In this document: positions 1 through 7,024 of the stretch, piece by piece | Position numbering within the stretch: the first letter of the stretch is position 1 | Layout of the letters: each line of letters opens with the position of its first letter | Assembly (NCBI GenBank): GCA_003452275.1 | Contig: DMIT01000127.1 | Location: 1-7,720 of the forward strand | Direction: 5' to 3' | DNA length: 7,720 nt | Source: Rhodospirillaceae bacterium | Lineage (GTDB): Bacteria > Pseudomonadota > Alphaproteobacteria > Micavibrionales > Micavibrionaceae | The notes under the pieces: generated by a model | Told to the model about the DNA's origin: nothing | Databases searched by the model: none | What the model saw: the letters and a program-made list of their open reading frames with translations, nothing else | Translations under genes and position numbers: made by a program

Positions 1-845
1 ATGAAATCGAAGCAGTCTATGGCATCATGAATGGCACCTGTAATTATATCCTGACCACGATGGAACAAACGGGGCAGGATTTTACAACGGTTTTAAACGA
101 AGCGCAGAAATTAGGCTATGCCGAGGCCGACCCGTCACTGGATGTAGATGGGGGTGACACGGGCCATAAATTATCCCTGCTGACAGCGTTGGCCTTTGGT
201 TGCCGGCCTGATTTCGAATCATTATCGGTCAGCGGAATACGCGCGCTCTCTGCCGAAGATATCCGGATTGCCGATGAACTGGGATATCGTATCAAATTGA
301 TCGGTCAGGCCCGCCGGCAGAAATCAGGAGCTATTTTGCAAATGGTAGCCCCCAGCTTGATTCCAAAGACATCGCCTCTGGCGAATGTCAGCGGCGTTTT
401 GAACGGCCTATTGATCGAAGGGAATCATGTGGGGCAAAGCTTCGTCGCGGGGCGTGGCGCGGGAAGCGGGCCGACGGCATCTTCGGTCGTGGCGGATTTG
501 ATCGATATCGCGCGCGGGCAAAATATTTTGCCGTTCGGGAAAAAAGTTGCGGCTTTATCTGATGCGCCGAAAACCGGTTTTGCCGATTGGAAGGGTGCGT
601 TTTATATCCGTCTGGTGGTCGCCGATCGCCCGGGTGTCATTGCCGATGTATCGCCGATCTTGCGGGATGCGCATATCTCGATTGAAAGTTTGATCCAGCG
701 TGGACGTTCGACCGAACAACCGGTCAGTATCATGATGATGACGCATGATACAAAAGGACAGAATATATTGGATGCCGTTCAGAAAATGAAACAACTGGAT
801 TGCGTCATGGCTGACCCGTTGGTGATGCCTGTTTTAAACATATAG
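1..845 (+). CDS. hom: Homoserine dehydrogenase, C-terminal part (5' end outside window)
   Basis: Reduces aspartate semialdehyde to homoserine with NAD(P)H, the branch point to threonine, methionine and isoleucine. The frame is open from the left edge (first whole codon at 3), so the ATG at 27 is internal; the read-through EIEAVYGIMNGTCNYIL is the conserved core segment of the family. About 280 residues are present of a usual 430-440; the NAD(P)-binding Rossmann half is missing. The family signature A-x3-G-Y-A-x2-DP-x2-D-V-x-G-x-D-x3-K is intact at about 102-170 and supplies catalytic Asp and Lys residues. From about 597 a C-terminal ACT domain begins (YIRLVVADRPGVIADVSPIL), the usual site of threonine feedback inhibition. 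The stop TAG lies 12 bases before recJ, so the two are probably cotranscribed. In many alphaproteobacteria glpX sits between them; here it does not. Identification is firm; regulation by threonine is inferred from the domain. Confidence 0.96.
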   Translation, partial: EIEAVYGIMNGTCNYILTTMEQTGQDFTTVLNEAQKLGYAEADPSLDVDGGDTGHKLSLLTALAFGCRPDFESLSVSGIRALSAEDIRIADELGYRIKLIGQARRQKSGAILQMVAPSLIPKTSPLANVSGVLNGLLIEGNHVGQSFVAGRGAGSGPTASSVVADLIDIARGQNILPFGKKVAALSDAPKTGFADWKGAFYIRLVVADRPGVIADVSPILRDAHISIESLIQRGRSTEQPVSIMMMTHDTKGQNILDAVQKMKQLDCVMADPLVMPVLNI

Positions 846-857
846 AAAAGTAAAAAT

Positions 858-2651
858 ATGTCGGCAGTTTTAAAAGTTGATCGTTCGGTTCTCGACGCGC
901 GCTGGGTTTTTCCGGTCATTGATAATGAAAAAATCCAACGCCTGATGTCTGATTTCTCGGTGCCTGAAATTGTGGCGCGGTTGCTGGTGGCGCGTCAGGT
1001 GGAGCCGGATCAGGTTGACAGTTTCCTTTATCCCCGCATTGGCCGCGACTTTCCTGATCCGTCCAAAATGGCGGATATGAATGCATTTGCCCAGTGGATG
1101 GCAACCGCAATCACCGAGGGTAAAAAAATTGCGGCCTTTTGTGACTTCGACGTTGATGGCTCAACATCTGCTGCACTCCTTAAAAAATTCTTCCGTCATT
1201 TAGGGGTGGATATTCCGCTTTATATCCCTGACCGCATGACCGAAGGCTACGGCCCCAATGCCAAGGCCATGCACACACTCCGCAATAATGGCGCGGATAT
1301 TATCATGATGGCCGACTGTGGCACGACTGCGTTTGATGTGCTTGCCGAAGCCCGTGCAATCGGCCTTGATGTCTGTGTTCTGGATCACCATGAACAGGGT
1401 GAAAAACTCCCTGATGCCAAATGGGTCATTAACCCGAAACGTAAAGATGACACCAGCGGTTTCGGAATGCTCGCGGCAGTTGGTGTGACTTTTCTCGCCT
1501 GCGTGGCGATCAACAAAGCCTTACGCGACGCGGGCTATTTCGCAGCCAAAAATATTCCCGAAGCCCCGCTCAAAGAATGGCTCGACCTCGTGGGGCTTGG
1601 CACAATCTGCGATATGGTGCCACTCACAGGCCCAAACCGTTTGTTGGTGCGTGCAGGATTTCAACAAATGGCACAAAAGAAAAATATCGGATTGAAAGCT
1701 TTGTGTGAGGTCGGCGGGCTTAAAAAAGACCCGACGCCAGAAGATGCAGGTTTTGTCCTCGGCCCCCGCATCAACGCAGGGTCGCGCGTGCATCAGGCAG
1801 ATCTCGGCGCACGTTTATTATCATGCGAAGACGGCGAAGACGCGAAAAACATGGCATGGACCCTCAATGATTGTAATGCCAAACGCAAATCCATTCAGGC
1901 TGACATGATGCGCGAAGCCAATGACATGATCGAACAACGCGGTCTTGCCGATCATCCGTTGATTATGGTTGCCGATGAAAGCTGGCACGTCGGGCTAAAC
2001 GGTCTGGTCGCGGGTGAAATCAAACAACGCTACGGTAAACCCGCTTGCTGTATTGCCTTCGCCCCCGGCATGTCAGGTGAACTCGAAGGTCGTGGGTCAG
2101 GCCGTTCTGTTCCGGGATTTAATATGGCGGCGTTATTTATGGCAGCGAAAGAAGCGGGTCTTGTAATCAAAGGTGGTGGACATGCTATGGCGGCGGGCTT
2201 TACGGTTATGCCGGATAAAATTCCGGCTCTCGAAAATTTTTTCCAATCCGAAGCCGCTAAAATAGCAGGCGGCGCAGAACTAATTGGCGAAGAACTCGTG
2301 GACGGGGTTGCTTCTATCCGTGGTGCGCGTCCTGATTTTGTGAAATTATTACAGGATAATGTGGGGCCTTTCGGGCAAGAAAACCCCGAACCGCGTTTTG
2401 TGCTTCCATCCGTTCGTGTCGTGATGGCGGATATTGTGGGTGAAAACCATGTCCGCCTGCAAATCACCGATGCCGAAGGCGGGGCGCGGATGAAAGCTGT
2501 GGCTTTTCGTGCTGTTGGTACACCGCTTGGTGATATGCTCCTCTCGTCCAAAGGCGGACGCTTACTTCACCTCTTGGGACAATTCAAGATCAATCACTGG
2601 AACGGAGTTGATTCTGTCGAATTTCTGGTAAGTGATTTGTCCCAATCTTAA
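858..2651 (+). CDS. recJ: Single-stranded-DNA-specific 5'-3' exonuclease RecJ
   Basis: Degrades single-stranded DNA 5' to 3' in RecF-pathway recombination, mismatch repair and fork processing; cytoplasmic. The 597 residues are a normal length. DHH-domain motifs are in order: DFDVDGST (96-103), DCG (153-155), DHH (176-178), CDMVPL (251-256) and GPRINAGSR (302-310), giving the Mn/Mg-binding Asp and His residues. The DHHA1 domain follows, with SGRS (414-417) and GGGH (439-442), then GPFGQENPEPRF (503-514) and a C-terminal OB fold to about 593. Small departures: Ser309 where Gly is common in the GPRINAGGR motif, and Glu508 where Gly is usual in PFGxGNPEP. All metal ligands look intact, so activity is expected. 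The ATG is 12 bases after hom with only an A-rich, weak ribosome site, which fits translational linkage to hom. The 3' end meets a minus-strand gene with a 4-base gap and no visible terminator hairpin. Confidence 0.96.
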   Translation: MSAVLKVDRSVLDARWVFPVIDNEKIQRLMSDFSVPEIVARLLVARQVEPDQVDSFLYPRIGRDFPDPSKMADMNAFAQWMATAITEGKKIAAFCDFDVDGSTSAALLKKFFRHLGVDIPLYIPDRMTEGYGPNAKAMHTLRNNGADIIMMADCGTTAFDVLAEARAIGLDVCVLDHHEQGEKLPDAKWVINPKRKDDTSGFGMLAAVGVTFLACVAINKALRDAGYFAAKNIPEAPLKEWLDLVGLGTICDMVPLTGPNRLLVRAGFQQMAQKKNIGLKALCEVGGLKKDPTPEDAGFVLGPRINAGSRVHQADLGARLLSCEDGEDAKNMAWTLNDCNAKRKSIQADMMREANDMIEQRGLADHPLIMVADESWHVGLNGLVAGEIKQRYGKPACCIAFAPGMSGELEGRGSGRSVPGFNMAALFMAAKEAGLVIKGGGHAMAAGFTVMPDKIPALENFFQSEAAKIAGGAELIGEELVDGVASIRGARPDFVKLLQDNVGPFGQENPEPRFVLPSVRVVMADIVGENHVRLQITDAEGGARMKAVAFRAVGTPLGDMLLSSKGGRLLHLLGQFKINHWNGVDSVEFLVSDLSQS

Positions 2652-2655
2652 ATTT

Positions 2656-3126
2656 TTAAACAGGTTGCTGGCTTTGCAAGATTAGGAACTTATGAAGGGT
2701 ATCATAAACAACTCTGGCATCATTATCCAAAGGCAAATCAGATGGTATAGTAATTGATACAGTTTCGGAGAACCCCATATCTCTACCTTTCAAGCTGAAA
2801 AAGATATCTCTGTTCGGACTTGAAACAATTTTTATACGATCTCCTTGGCGTGCAGCATCAAAGGCAACTGCAAAGTCTTTGGCAGTATCATATGTTCTTT
2901 TCTCAAAGTTCTCTCCTCGCGCTAACGGAGATAATGCATAGAAAAAACGATCTTGTAACTTTGTTGTTAATTCACCAAAGCCATATTGTCCCGGTACGTA
3001 GAAAAATGTTCCAGATTGTACGTTCTCTCCAGAGGCATGCCTTTCAAAGGCAACGATTAGTAATTGGCCCCTATCACCGAATTTGATTTGAAAACCATTT
3101 GTTTCAGAAAGTTTATAATCAGGCAT
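2656..3126 (-). CDS. Hypothetical protein in the position usually held by cobT
   Basis: I do not recognise this 156-residue protein. The chosen ATG (3126-3124, MPDYKLSETNGFQIKFGD) begins 2 bases after the cobS stop; an earlier in-frame GTG at 3150 would overlap cobS by 22 bases and adds only MFWCGIIK. A weak GGA lies about 11 bases upstream of the ATG. No signal peptide or membrane segment is visible; the protein is soluble-looking with alternating short hydrophobic stretches (QLLIVAFER, GTFFYVPGQYGFGEL, DRIKIVSS, ETVSITIPSD), suggesting a mostly beta fold. Base composition stands out: 94 of 240 bases (39%) are G or C over 2701-2940, against about 56% in cobS samples. This suggests recent arrival or relaxed selection. 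Tight spacing implies co-transcription with cobS. CobT, the usual partner of CobS, is about four times longer and has a VWA domain with MIDAS motif; nothing here resembles it. Confidence 0.75.
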   Translation of the reverse strand: MPDYKLSETNGFQIKFGDRGQLLIVAFERHASGENVQSGTFFYVPGQYGFGELTTKLQDRFFYALSPLARGENFEKRTYDTAKDFAVAFDAARQGDRIKIVSSPNRDIFFSLKGRDMGFSETVSITIPSDLPLDNDARVVYDTLHKFLILQSQQPV

Positions 3127-3128
3127 TT

Positions 3129-4121
3129 TTATAATTCCACACCAAAACACCGTTGATAATACTCCGCAATAATCGGGCGTTCCATTTCGTCACATTTATT
3201 GAGGAAGCTTAAACGGAAAGCCAGTTCGCGGTCTTTGAAGATTTTATAATTCTCGCCCCAGCTAATGACGCTGCGCGGTGACATCAGGGTGGACAGGTCA
3301 CCATTTTTAAACCCTTCACGGGTCATGTCGGCAAGCTTGACCATATTATCAACGTCTTTGGCCGCCAGGCCCTCGACCTTGGCGTTGACGATTTTGACTT
3401 CATCCTGATGGTCGAGGTAATTGAGGATGGTCACAATATTCCATCGATCCAATTGGCCTTGATTCAGTTGGTGGGTTCCATGATACAGACCGGTCGTATC
3501 GCCCAACCCGACAGTATTGGCCGTTGCAAATAAACGGAACGCAGGGTGGGGGCGGATCACCTGATTCTGGTCAAGCAGGGTCAAACGGCCATCGGCCTCC
3601 AGAACGCGCTGGATCACAAACATCACATCGGGGCGGCCGGCATCATATTCGTCGAATACCAGTGCCACCGGATTTTGAATGGCCCATGGCAATAATCCTT
3701 CTTTCCATTCGGTTACCTGTTTGCCTTCTTTCAGGACGATCATATCTTTGCCCAGCAGGTCGATACGGCTGACATGGCTGTCCAGATTGATACGGATACA
3801 TGGCCAGTTCAGACGCGCCGCCACCTGCTCGATATGGGACGATTTCCCTGTCCCGTGAAACCCTTGAATCATCACGCGGCGGTTAAACGCAAACCCCGCC
3901 AGCAGGGCAAGAGTGGTGTCATGGTCGAATTGATAGGCGGTATCGACCTCCGGCACGTTGGTCATTTCATGACTGAACCCCGGGGCTTCCATATCGATAT
4001 CCAACCCGAATGTTTTGCGGACATCGAACATTTTATCAGGAATGGATGTGTAACGCGGATTATCCGCTGCCAGCGTTGTTACATCAAACGCCATCGGCTC
4101 GGATTGTCTGTTTTTGGACAT
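3129..4121 (-). CDS. cobS: CobS-type AAA+ ATPase (aerobic cobaltochelatase subunit family)
   Basis: CobS is the MoxR-like AAA+ subunit that works with CobT and CobN to insert Co2+ into hydrogenobyrinic acid diamide; in many alphaproteobacteria cobS-cobT occurs without the rest of the cobalamin pathway and its role there is unclear. I chose the ATG at 4121 ([13 protein letters not shown], 330 residues), with a GGGA 9 bases upstream; a TTG at 4136 would add five residues. Counting from that TTG: Walker [10 protein letters not shown] at 92-100, Walker [12 protein letters not shown] at 157-167, sensor 1 LFATANT at 202-208, QLDRWN at 228-233 (arginine-finger region) and SPRSVISW at 286-293 (sensor 2 region). 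Length and motifs match the family and nothing is truncated. Upstream on the strand is a secreted-protein gene, downstream an unknown ORF instead of cobT. The N-terminal [14 protein letters not shown] segment is characteristic of the alphaproteobacterial protein. Confidence 0.93.
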   Translation of the reverse strand: MSKNRQSEPMAFDVTTLAADNPRYTSIPDKMFDVRKTFGLDIDMEAPGFSHEMTNVPEVDTAYQFDHDTTLALLAGFAFNRRVMIQGFHGTGKSSHIEQVAARLNWPCIRINLDSHVSRIDLLGKDMIVLKEGKQVTEWKEGLLPWAIQNPVALVFDEYDAGRPDVMFVIQRVLEADGRLTLLDQNQVIRPHPAFRLFATANTVGLGDTTGLYHGTHQLNQGQLDRWNIVTILNYLDHQDEVKIVNAKVEGLAAKDVDNMVKLADMTREGFKNGDLSTLMSPRSVISWGENYKIFKDRELAFRLSFLNKCDEMERPIIAEYYQRCFGVEL

Positions 4122-4203
4122 GGTCAAGTTTCCCAAACGGTAAAATGGTAAATCTAACCCATACTTAGCATGAAGACCGGTTTATCTCAAAGACTTTCAA
4201 CCT

Positions 4204-5793
4204 CTATTGGGTCATCAGCTGGAGCTGAGGGTCGGTGATAGCGGAAGGGTAGTATTTAAGCTTCTTGATGGTGCCGTTGAGAAGGCTTCCGCTATTTTCA
4301 TGCCCTATTTCCAGCCTGTTCATACCGGACGGTATATTAAAATTGGGGTTTGAAAAGAGAGTTCCGTTCGTTGCAATGGAATTTGTTGTGCTACTGATGG
4401 CGCCTGCAATTTTATAGTCTGTATTGGAAACATAGGGTTGTCCAAAATTGTTTAATATGCTACCTCCAATCACTTTCTGGGAAAGAAGAGATCCAGCCCC
4501 CGAATTTGCTAGTTGGAAAGTGTTTTGATGGGTCACTTCGTTAAGGCTGGCGATACGGGTTGAGTAACCGTTCGTGGCCCCGCTCCTATATTCCGCATTC
4601 ATCGTCATTTGCGCTGGATTGAACCAGCTTGCGATAGGCAAGGAAAGAATATCTCTAGCTCGCGTTACCGCTGCCGTAGTAGTAGGGATATAGGACGTGG
4701 CGAATGCTCCTTGTTCAAGCTGTGCCAGACAGACATAAGATTGTAATCCCGGTGAAGCATTGCTTAAACCTGCCCCAATAATCGTGGTAGGGTAGGTTGC
4801 ATTTGTTGTGAAGGTATGTGTTTTCCGTACCCATTGATCGCGTTCGGTAATAAAATTGCTACTAATGGTCAGCCACCCTGCATTATTATACCATGCGGTC
4901 AGGGCCGCTTTTCCTGCCGGAACCGTGGAAGGGATATAAACCCACGCGGAAAATGTATAAGTGGTATTCAGACTTAACGTCAGAATTTGATGTACGAAAC
5001 CAAAAGCTTGTCCCGTATTGACCTCGTCCCGCAAACAGGCCGATGCGCCGGCGGGCAAAGACCCCGGGTTATTCACTGTCAAAAGAGATGTATTAGATCC
5101 TGCCCATCCTGTGGTTGCCGACATATTGGAATAGGTTAGCAAATTCGTCCGGCTTTCCTCGATCATGATACCTTTTGGCTGATGGGTGACAGGATCATAA
5201 TCAAAGCGCGGTGTATTTGCGGATGCAGTTTGCAGCGCACCTGTTGAATCAAAATAGGTTCCAATGCTGCTGCGTGAAAATGTACCTCCTGTCGCCGCGA
5301 GGAAAGAGGAGAAGTCATTATAGGCTGTACCGTTTACTGTATATCTCCCTGATGTTCCATTGGTAAAATCCATACCGAGGGATGGATAATTGATTTTGAT
5401 GCCCGCTGTATTGGGTGGGATAAAGGTGAGAGTGGCATCGTTCCCTATGGCATCTTTGATGGTACCGCCGTTGAGATCAATTGGTGAAGAAAGCGTAACA
5501 CCATCCAGATCGATATCCCCGATGGCTGGGGACAAGGTAAAAGTTAAAGCATTGGTTCCGGTGCCGGATGTGTAATTTGCAAAACGTTGATTTCCGCCAA
5601 CATCAACTGCAATGCGCGGTGTGCCAGTCACAATGACAACTTCTGACAGGTTGATCGTAAAAGGAATATTGATCGCTGCAAACGCTGTTCCCGCTGTCAT
5701 TGTGAGAAGTGAAAGAGAGGTGGCCATCCCGAATATAATCTGTTTTAGGTTCGTCACACTAGCGGAAGCTGGTGTCCAGAAAGGGGATTTCAT
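4204..5793 (-). CDS. Secreted Ig-like / phage-tail-like / LamG-like surface protein
   Basis: Probable exported surface or carbohydrate-binding protein; exact function unknown. The open frame begins at an ATG at 5958, but 5793-5958 carries palindromic-repeat debris, so I prefer the ATG at 5793 (530 residues); a GTG at 5757 or ATG at 5727 is also possible, and none has a clear ribosome site. Numbering from 5958: a signal peptide with hydrophobic core IIFGMATSLSLLTMTAG and a likely cut after TAFA (about 94); an Ig-like domain (about 97-190) of the type repeated in bacterial adhesins (VVIVTGTPRIAVDVGG, LNGGTIKDAIGNDATLTF); a segment at 195-275 typical of phage tail or head-spike proteins (YFDSTGALQTASANTPRFDY, then GIMIEESRTNLL); a carbohydrate-binding-module-like region (about 280-425); and a C-terminal LamG/concanavalin-like region ending YYPSAITDPQLQLM. 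It sits between the DnaJ gene and cobS, which are usually adjacent, implying insertion. No other phage genes are present. Confidence 0.8.
   Translation of the reverse strand: MKSPFWTPASASVTNLKQIIFGMATSLSLLTMTAGTAFAAINIPFTINLSEVVIVTGTPRIAVDVGGNQRFANYTSGTGTNALTFTLSPAIGDIDLDGVTLSSPIDLNGGTIKDAIGNDATLTFIPPNTAGIKINYPSLGMDFTNGTSGRYTVNGTAYNDFSSFLAATGGTFSRSSIGTYFDSTGALQTASANTPRFDYDPVTHQPKGIMIEESRTNLLTYSNMSATTGWAGSNTSLLTVNNPGSLPAGASACLRDEVNTGQAFGFVHQILTLSLNTTYTFSAWVYIPSTVPAGKAALTAWYNNAGWLTISSNFITERDQWVRKTHTFTTNATYPTTIIGAGLSNASPGLQSYVCLAQLEQGAFATSYIPTTTAAVTRARDILSLPIASWFNPAQMTMNAEYRSGATNGYSTRIASLNEVTHQNTFQLANSGAGSLLSQKVIGGSILNNFGQPYVSNTDYKIAGAISSTTNSIATNGTLFSNPNFNIPSGMNRLEIGHENSGSLLNGTIKKLKYYPSAITDPQLQLMTQ
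5753..5779. repeat. Degenerate dispersed palindromic repeat read in frame in the leader
   Basis: On the plus strand an 8-bp stem (5756-5763 with 5768-5775, one G-T pair) closes a GGAA loop, flanked by GTC and CCAG. The layout resembles the GTCATaCCCGCg...gGGTATCCAG class of dispersed palindromes common in proteobacterial genomes. On the minus strand it is read as WTPASASVTN, close to the WTPAFAGVT peptide such elements commonly encode. It lies just before or inside the signal peptide of the secreted protein. The resemblance is from memory and unaligned. Confidence 0.55.
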
Positions 5794-5856
5794 CACAGAG
5801 CGTAAAATGGAGAAGAGAAAACCTTTGTGATTCTTCGTGGTTAATTTCTGCATAAG

Positions 5857-5910
5857 CCAGAGGCACGAAACTCTGGATTCCCTTACAATTCCTTCAGAAT
5901 TCGGGGGAAT
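5857..5910. repeat. Cluster of nested inverted repeats
   Basis: Two adjacent structures on the plus strand. CCAGAG (5857-5862) pairs perfectly with CTCTGG (5871-5876) across an 8-base loop. Immediately after, ATTCCC (5877-5882) pairs with GGGAAT (5905-5910), enclosing an inner hairpin AATTC (5887-5891) / GAATT (5897-5901) with loop CTTCA. CTGGATTCCC at 5873-5882 matches one end of the same class of dispersed repeat as 5753-5779. Codons running through this region from the ATG at 5958 are therefore probably not protein-coding. Confidence 0.55.
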
Positions 5911-5983
5911 ATGAAATGGAAAGGGTGTCTTTGCGACCATTGCAAAAGCTTTCGACATCAGCGTTGGGAAATGATGAGATCAA

Positions 5984-6012
5984 AGTATATCTATTCCCTT
6001 GCTGCGATACAA
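5984..6012 (-). promoter_or_regulatory. Possible sigma70-type promoter before the secreted-protein gene
   Basis: On the minus strand TTGTAT (6012-6007) and TATACT (5989-5984) are 17 bases apart. The -10 is 5/6 to consensus but the -35 only 3/6. Transcription would start near 5977, leaving a leader of about 185 bases if translation starts at 5793. The 79-base gap between the DnaJ gene and the open frame shows no convincing terminator. Confidence 0.3.
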
Positions 6013-6037
6013 TGGGCAAAGGAAGTACTCTTAACTT

Positions 6038-6655
6038 TCACCCTGCGGTTTCCGGTAGTTGTTCAAATTTCTGATAGGCCATTTTCAGAATGGTATAGGC
6101 CATATTGATCCGTTTCAGTAATTCTTCGGCGTCCGGATTGGGGCCATGATGGTCGGGGTGGTATTTCTTGGCCAGAGCTTTATACCGCGCCTTGACATCT
6201 TTCAAAGTAACGGGAGGTTCTAACCCCAGAAGGGCCAGCGCCTCGAATTCCGGTGTCTGGCGGGAGGGCTGGTGTAATTTGTCTTGCGTCCGGTCTTTGG
6301 GCGGGGCTTCTTCGGTAAAATGATAGGTTTGCCATGCCTTTTGTTTCAGGGCCTCGGTCGCGGCGGCCATGCTGTCATAACGGCGGGTCGGGCGATCCCA
6401 CACCGACGCGGTATTGATATAATCCTCTACATCAGCCATCGACATGCCGGAGAAAAAATTCCATGCCTTATTATATTCCTGCACATGCGAAAGGCAGAAC
6501 CAATAATAATCGCTGAGGGCGCGGTCTTTCGGCGCACGATATTCACCGATATCATGGCAATCGGGCATATCGCATGACCTGTGGCGCGGGGTGCGTGTTT
6601 TCTCGCGCCCATCGTCGAATTCAGGTGAGTTTGGCTTTAAAAATATCTTTGGCAT
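6038..6655 (-). CDS. J-domain (DnaJ-like) protein with N-terminal Cys/His zinc-site motif
   Basis: A probable DnaK co-chaperone of the alphaproteobacterial family encoded beside bolA; it is not the general chaperone DnaJ, lacking the Gly/Phe region and the four CxxCxGxG repeats. The 205 residues have two parts. The N-terminal half carries C29-x3-C33 and C54-x2-H57, a plausible zinc site, within a conserved block (GEYRAPKDRALSDYYWFCL, then SHVQEYNKAWNFFSGMS). A linker follows (about 95-135). The C-terminal J domain spans about 138-195, with helix II KARYKALAKKY directly before HPD at 166-168, the motif that stimulates DnaK ATPase, and RINMAYTILK as helix III. The J domain is therefore C-terminal, unlike canonical DnaJ. 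The start ATG at 6655 is 42 bases from the divergent bolA start; no ribosome site is obvious. G+C is about 58% over 6241-6300, native-looking. Confidence 0.9.
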   Translation of the reverse strand: MPKIFLKPNSPEFDDGREKTRTPRHRSCDMPDCHDIGEYRAPKDRALSDYYWFCLSHVQEYNKAWNFFSGMSMADVEDYINTASVWDRPTRRYDSMAAATEALKQKAWQTYHFTEEAPPKDRTQDKLHQPSRQTPEFEALALLGLEPPVTLKDVKARYKALAKKYHPDHHGPNPDAEELLKRINMAYTILKMAYQKFEQLPETAG

Positions 6656-6660
6656 ATAGT
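6631..6660 (+). promoter_or_regulatory. Possible bolA promoter overlapping the 5' end of the divergent DnaJ gene
   Basis: TTGGCT (6631-6636, 4/6) and TATAGT (6655-6660, 5/6) are 18 bases apart on the plus strand, predicting a start near 6667, about 30 bases before the bolA ATG. The elements lie partly inside the first codons of the divergent DnaJ gene. AGGA at 6688-6691 is a suitable ribosome site for bolA. Confidence 0.35.
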
Positions 6661-6697
6661 TTATGATAAAATGAAAGTCACAATCTAGGAAAGAAAA

Positions 6698-6991
6698 ATG
6701 TCAGTGCAAGAACGTATTACCAGCATTCTAACAAAAGCGCTAACCCCTATTTATTTGAAAGTTACCGATTTTAGCGAAAAACATCGCGGTCATGCCGGCT
6801 ATGGCGAAAATGGTGAAAGCCATTTTGACGTTGTGATCGTATCGGATGTATTTTCCGGTAAATCGCGTGTTGACCGCCAGAAATTGATTTATGGACTTTT
6901 AGAGGAGGAAATGAAATCGCAAATTCACGCCCTCACCCTGAAAACCTTAACCGCCGCAGAGGCCGATAAACGGATCAATTTTAACGATTAG
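6698..6991 (+). CDS. bolA: BolA family protein
   Basis: BolA proteins form [2Fe-2S]-bridged complexes with monothiol glutaredoxins and act in iron/redox homeostasis; some also bind DNA and affect cell shape. The 97 residues match the family's length. The conserved core is visible: HRGHAGYGENGESHFDVVIV (29-48) followed by SDVFSGKSRVDRQKLIYGLL, with the class loop and helix-turn-helix-like segment, then EEEMKSQIHALTLKTLTAAE. His36-equivalent positions around RGHAG and the His of IHAL are candidate cluster ligands. The ATG at 6698 is preceded by AGGA with suitable spacing. It is transcribed away from the DnaJ gene and towards tilS, with a candidate small-RNA gene on the opposite strand just beyond its stop. 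Pairing with a zinc-site DnaJ protein is common in alphaproteobacteria and suggests a shared iron-sulfur or stress role, which is inference. Confidence 0.94.
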   Translation: MSVQERITSILTKALTPIYLKVTDFSEKHRGHAGYGENGESHFDVVIVSDVFSGKSRVDRQKLIYGLLEEEMKSQIHALTLKTLTAAEADKRINFND

Positions 6992-7024
6992 GCGGGAAGT
7001 TATCAGTTCGTTCTTCAGTTCTTT

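Noticed and set aside
2030..2551. 173-codon minus-strand open frame inside recJ
   Set aside because: It is a frame shadow of a well-supported recJ; its Ser/Pro/Ala-rich translation has no domain character.
3129..3150. GTG start at 3150 for the unknown gene after cobS
   Set aside because: It would overlap cobS by 22 bases and add a non-conserved-looking MFWCGIIK; the ATG at 3126 fits the spacing better.
4162..4190. Promoter for cobS on the minus strand (TTGAGA, 17 bases, TAAGTA)
   Set aside because: The -35 is good but the -10 matches consensus at only two positions; too weak to list.
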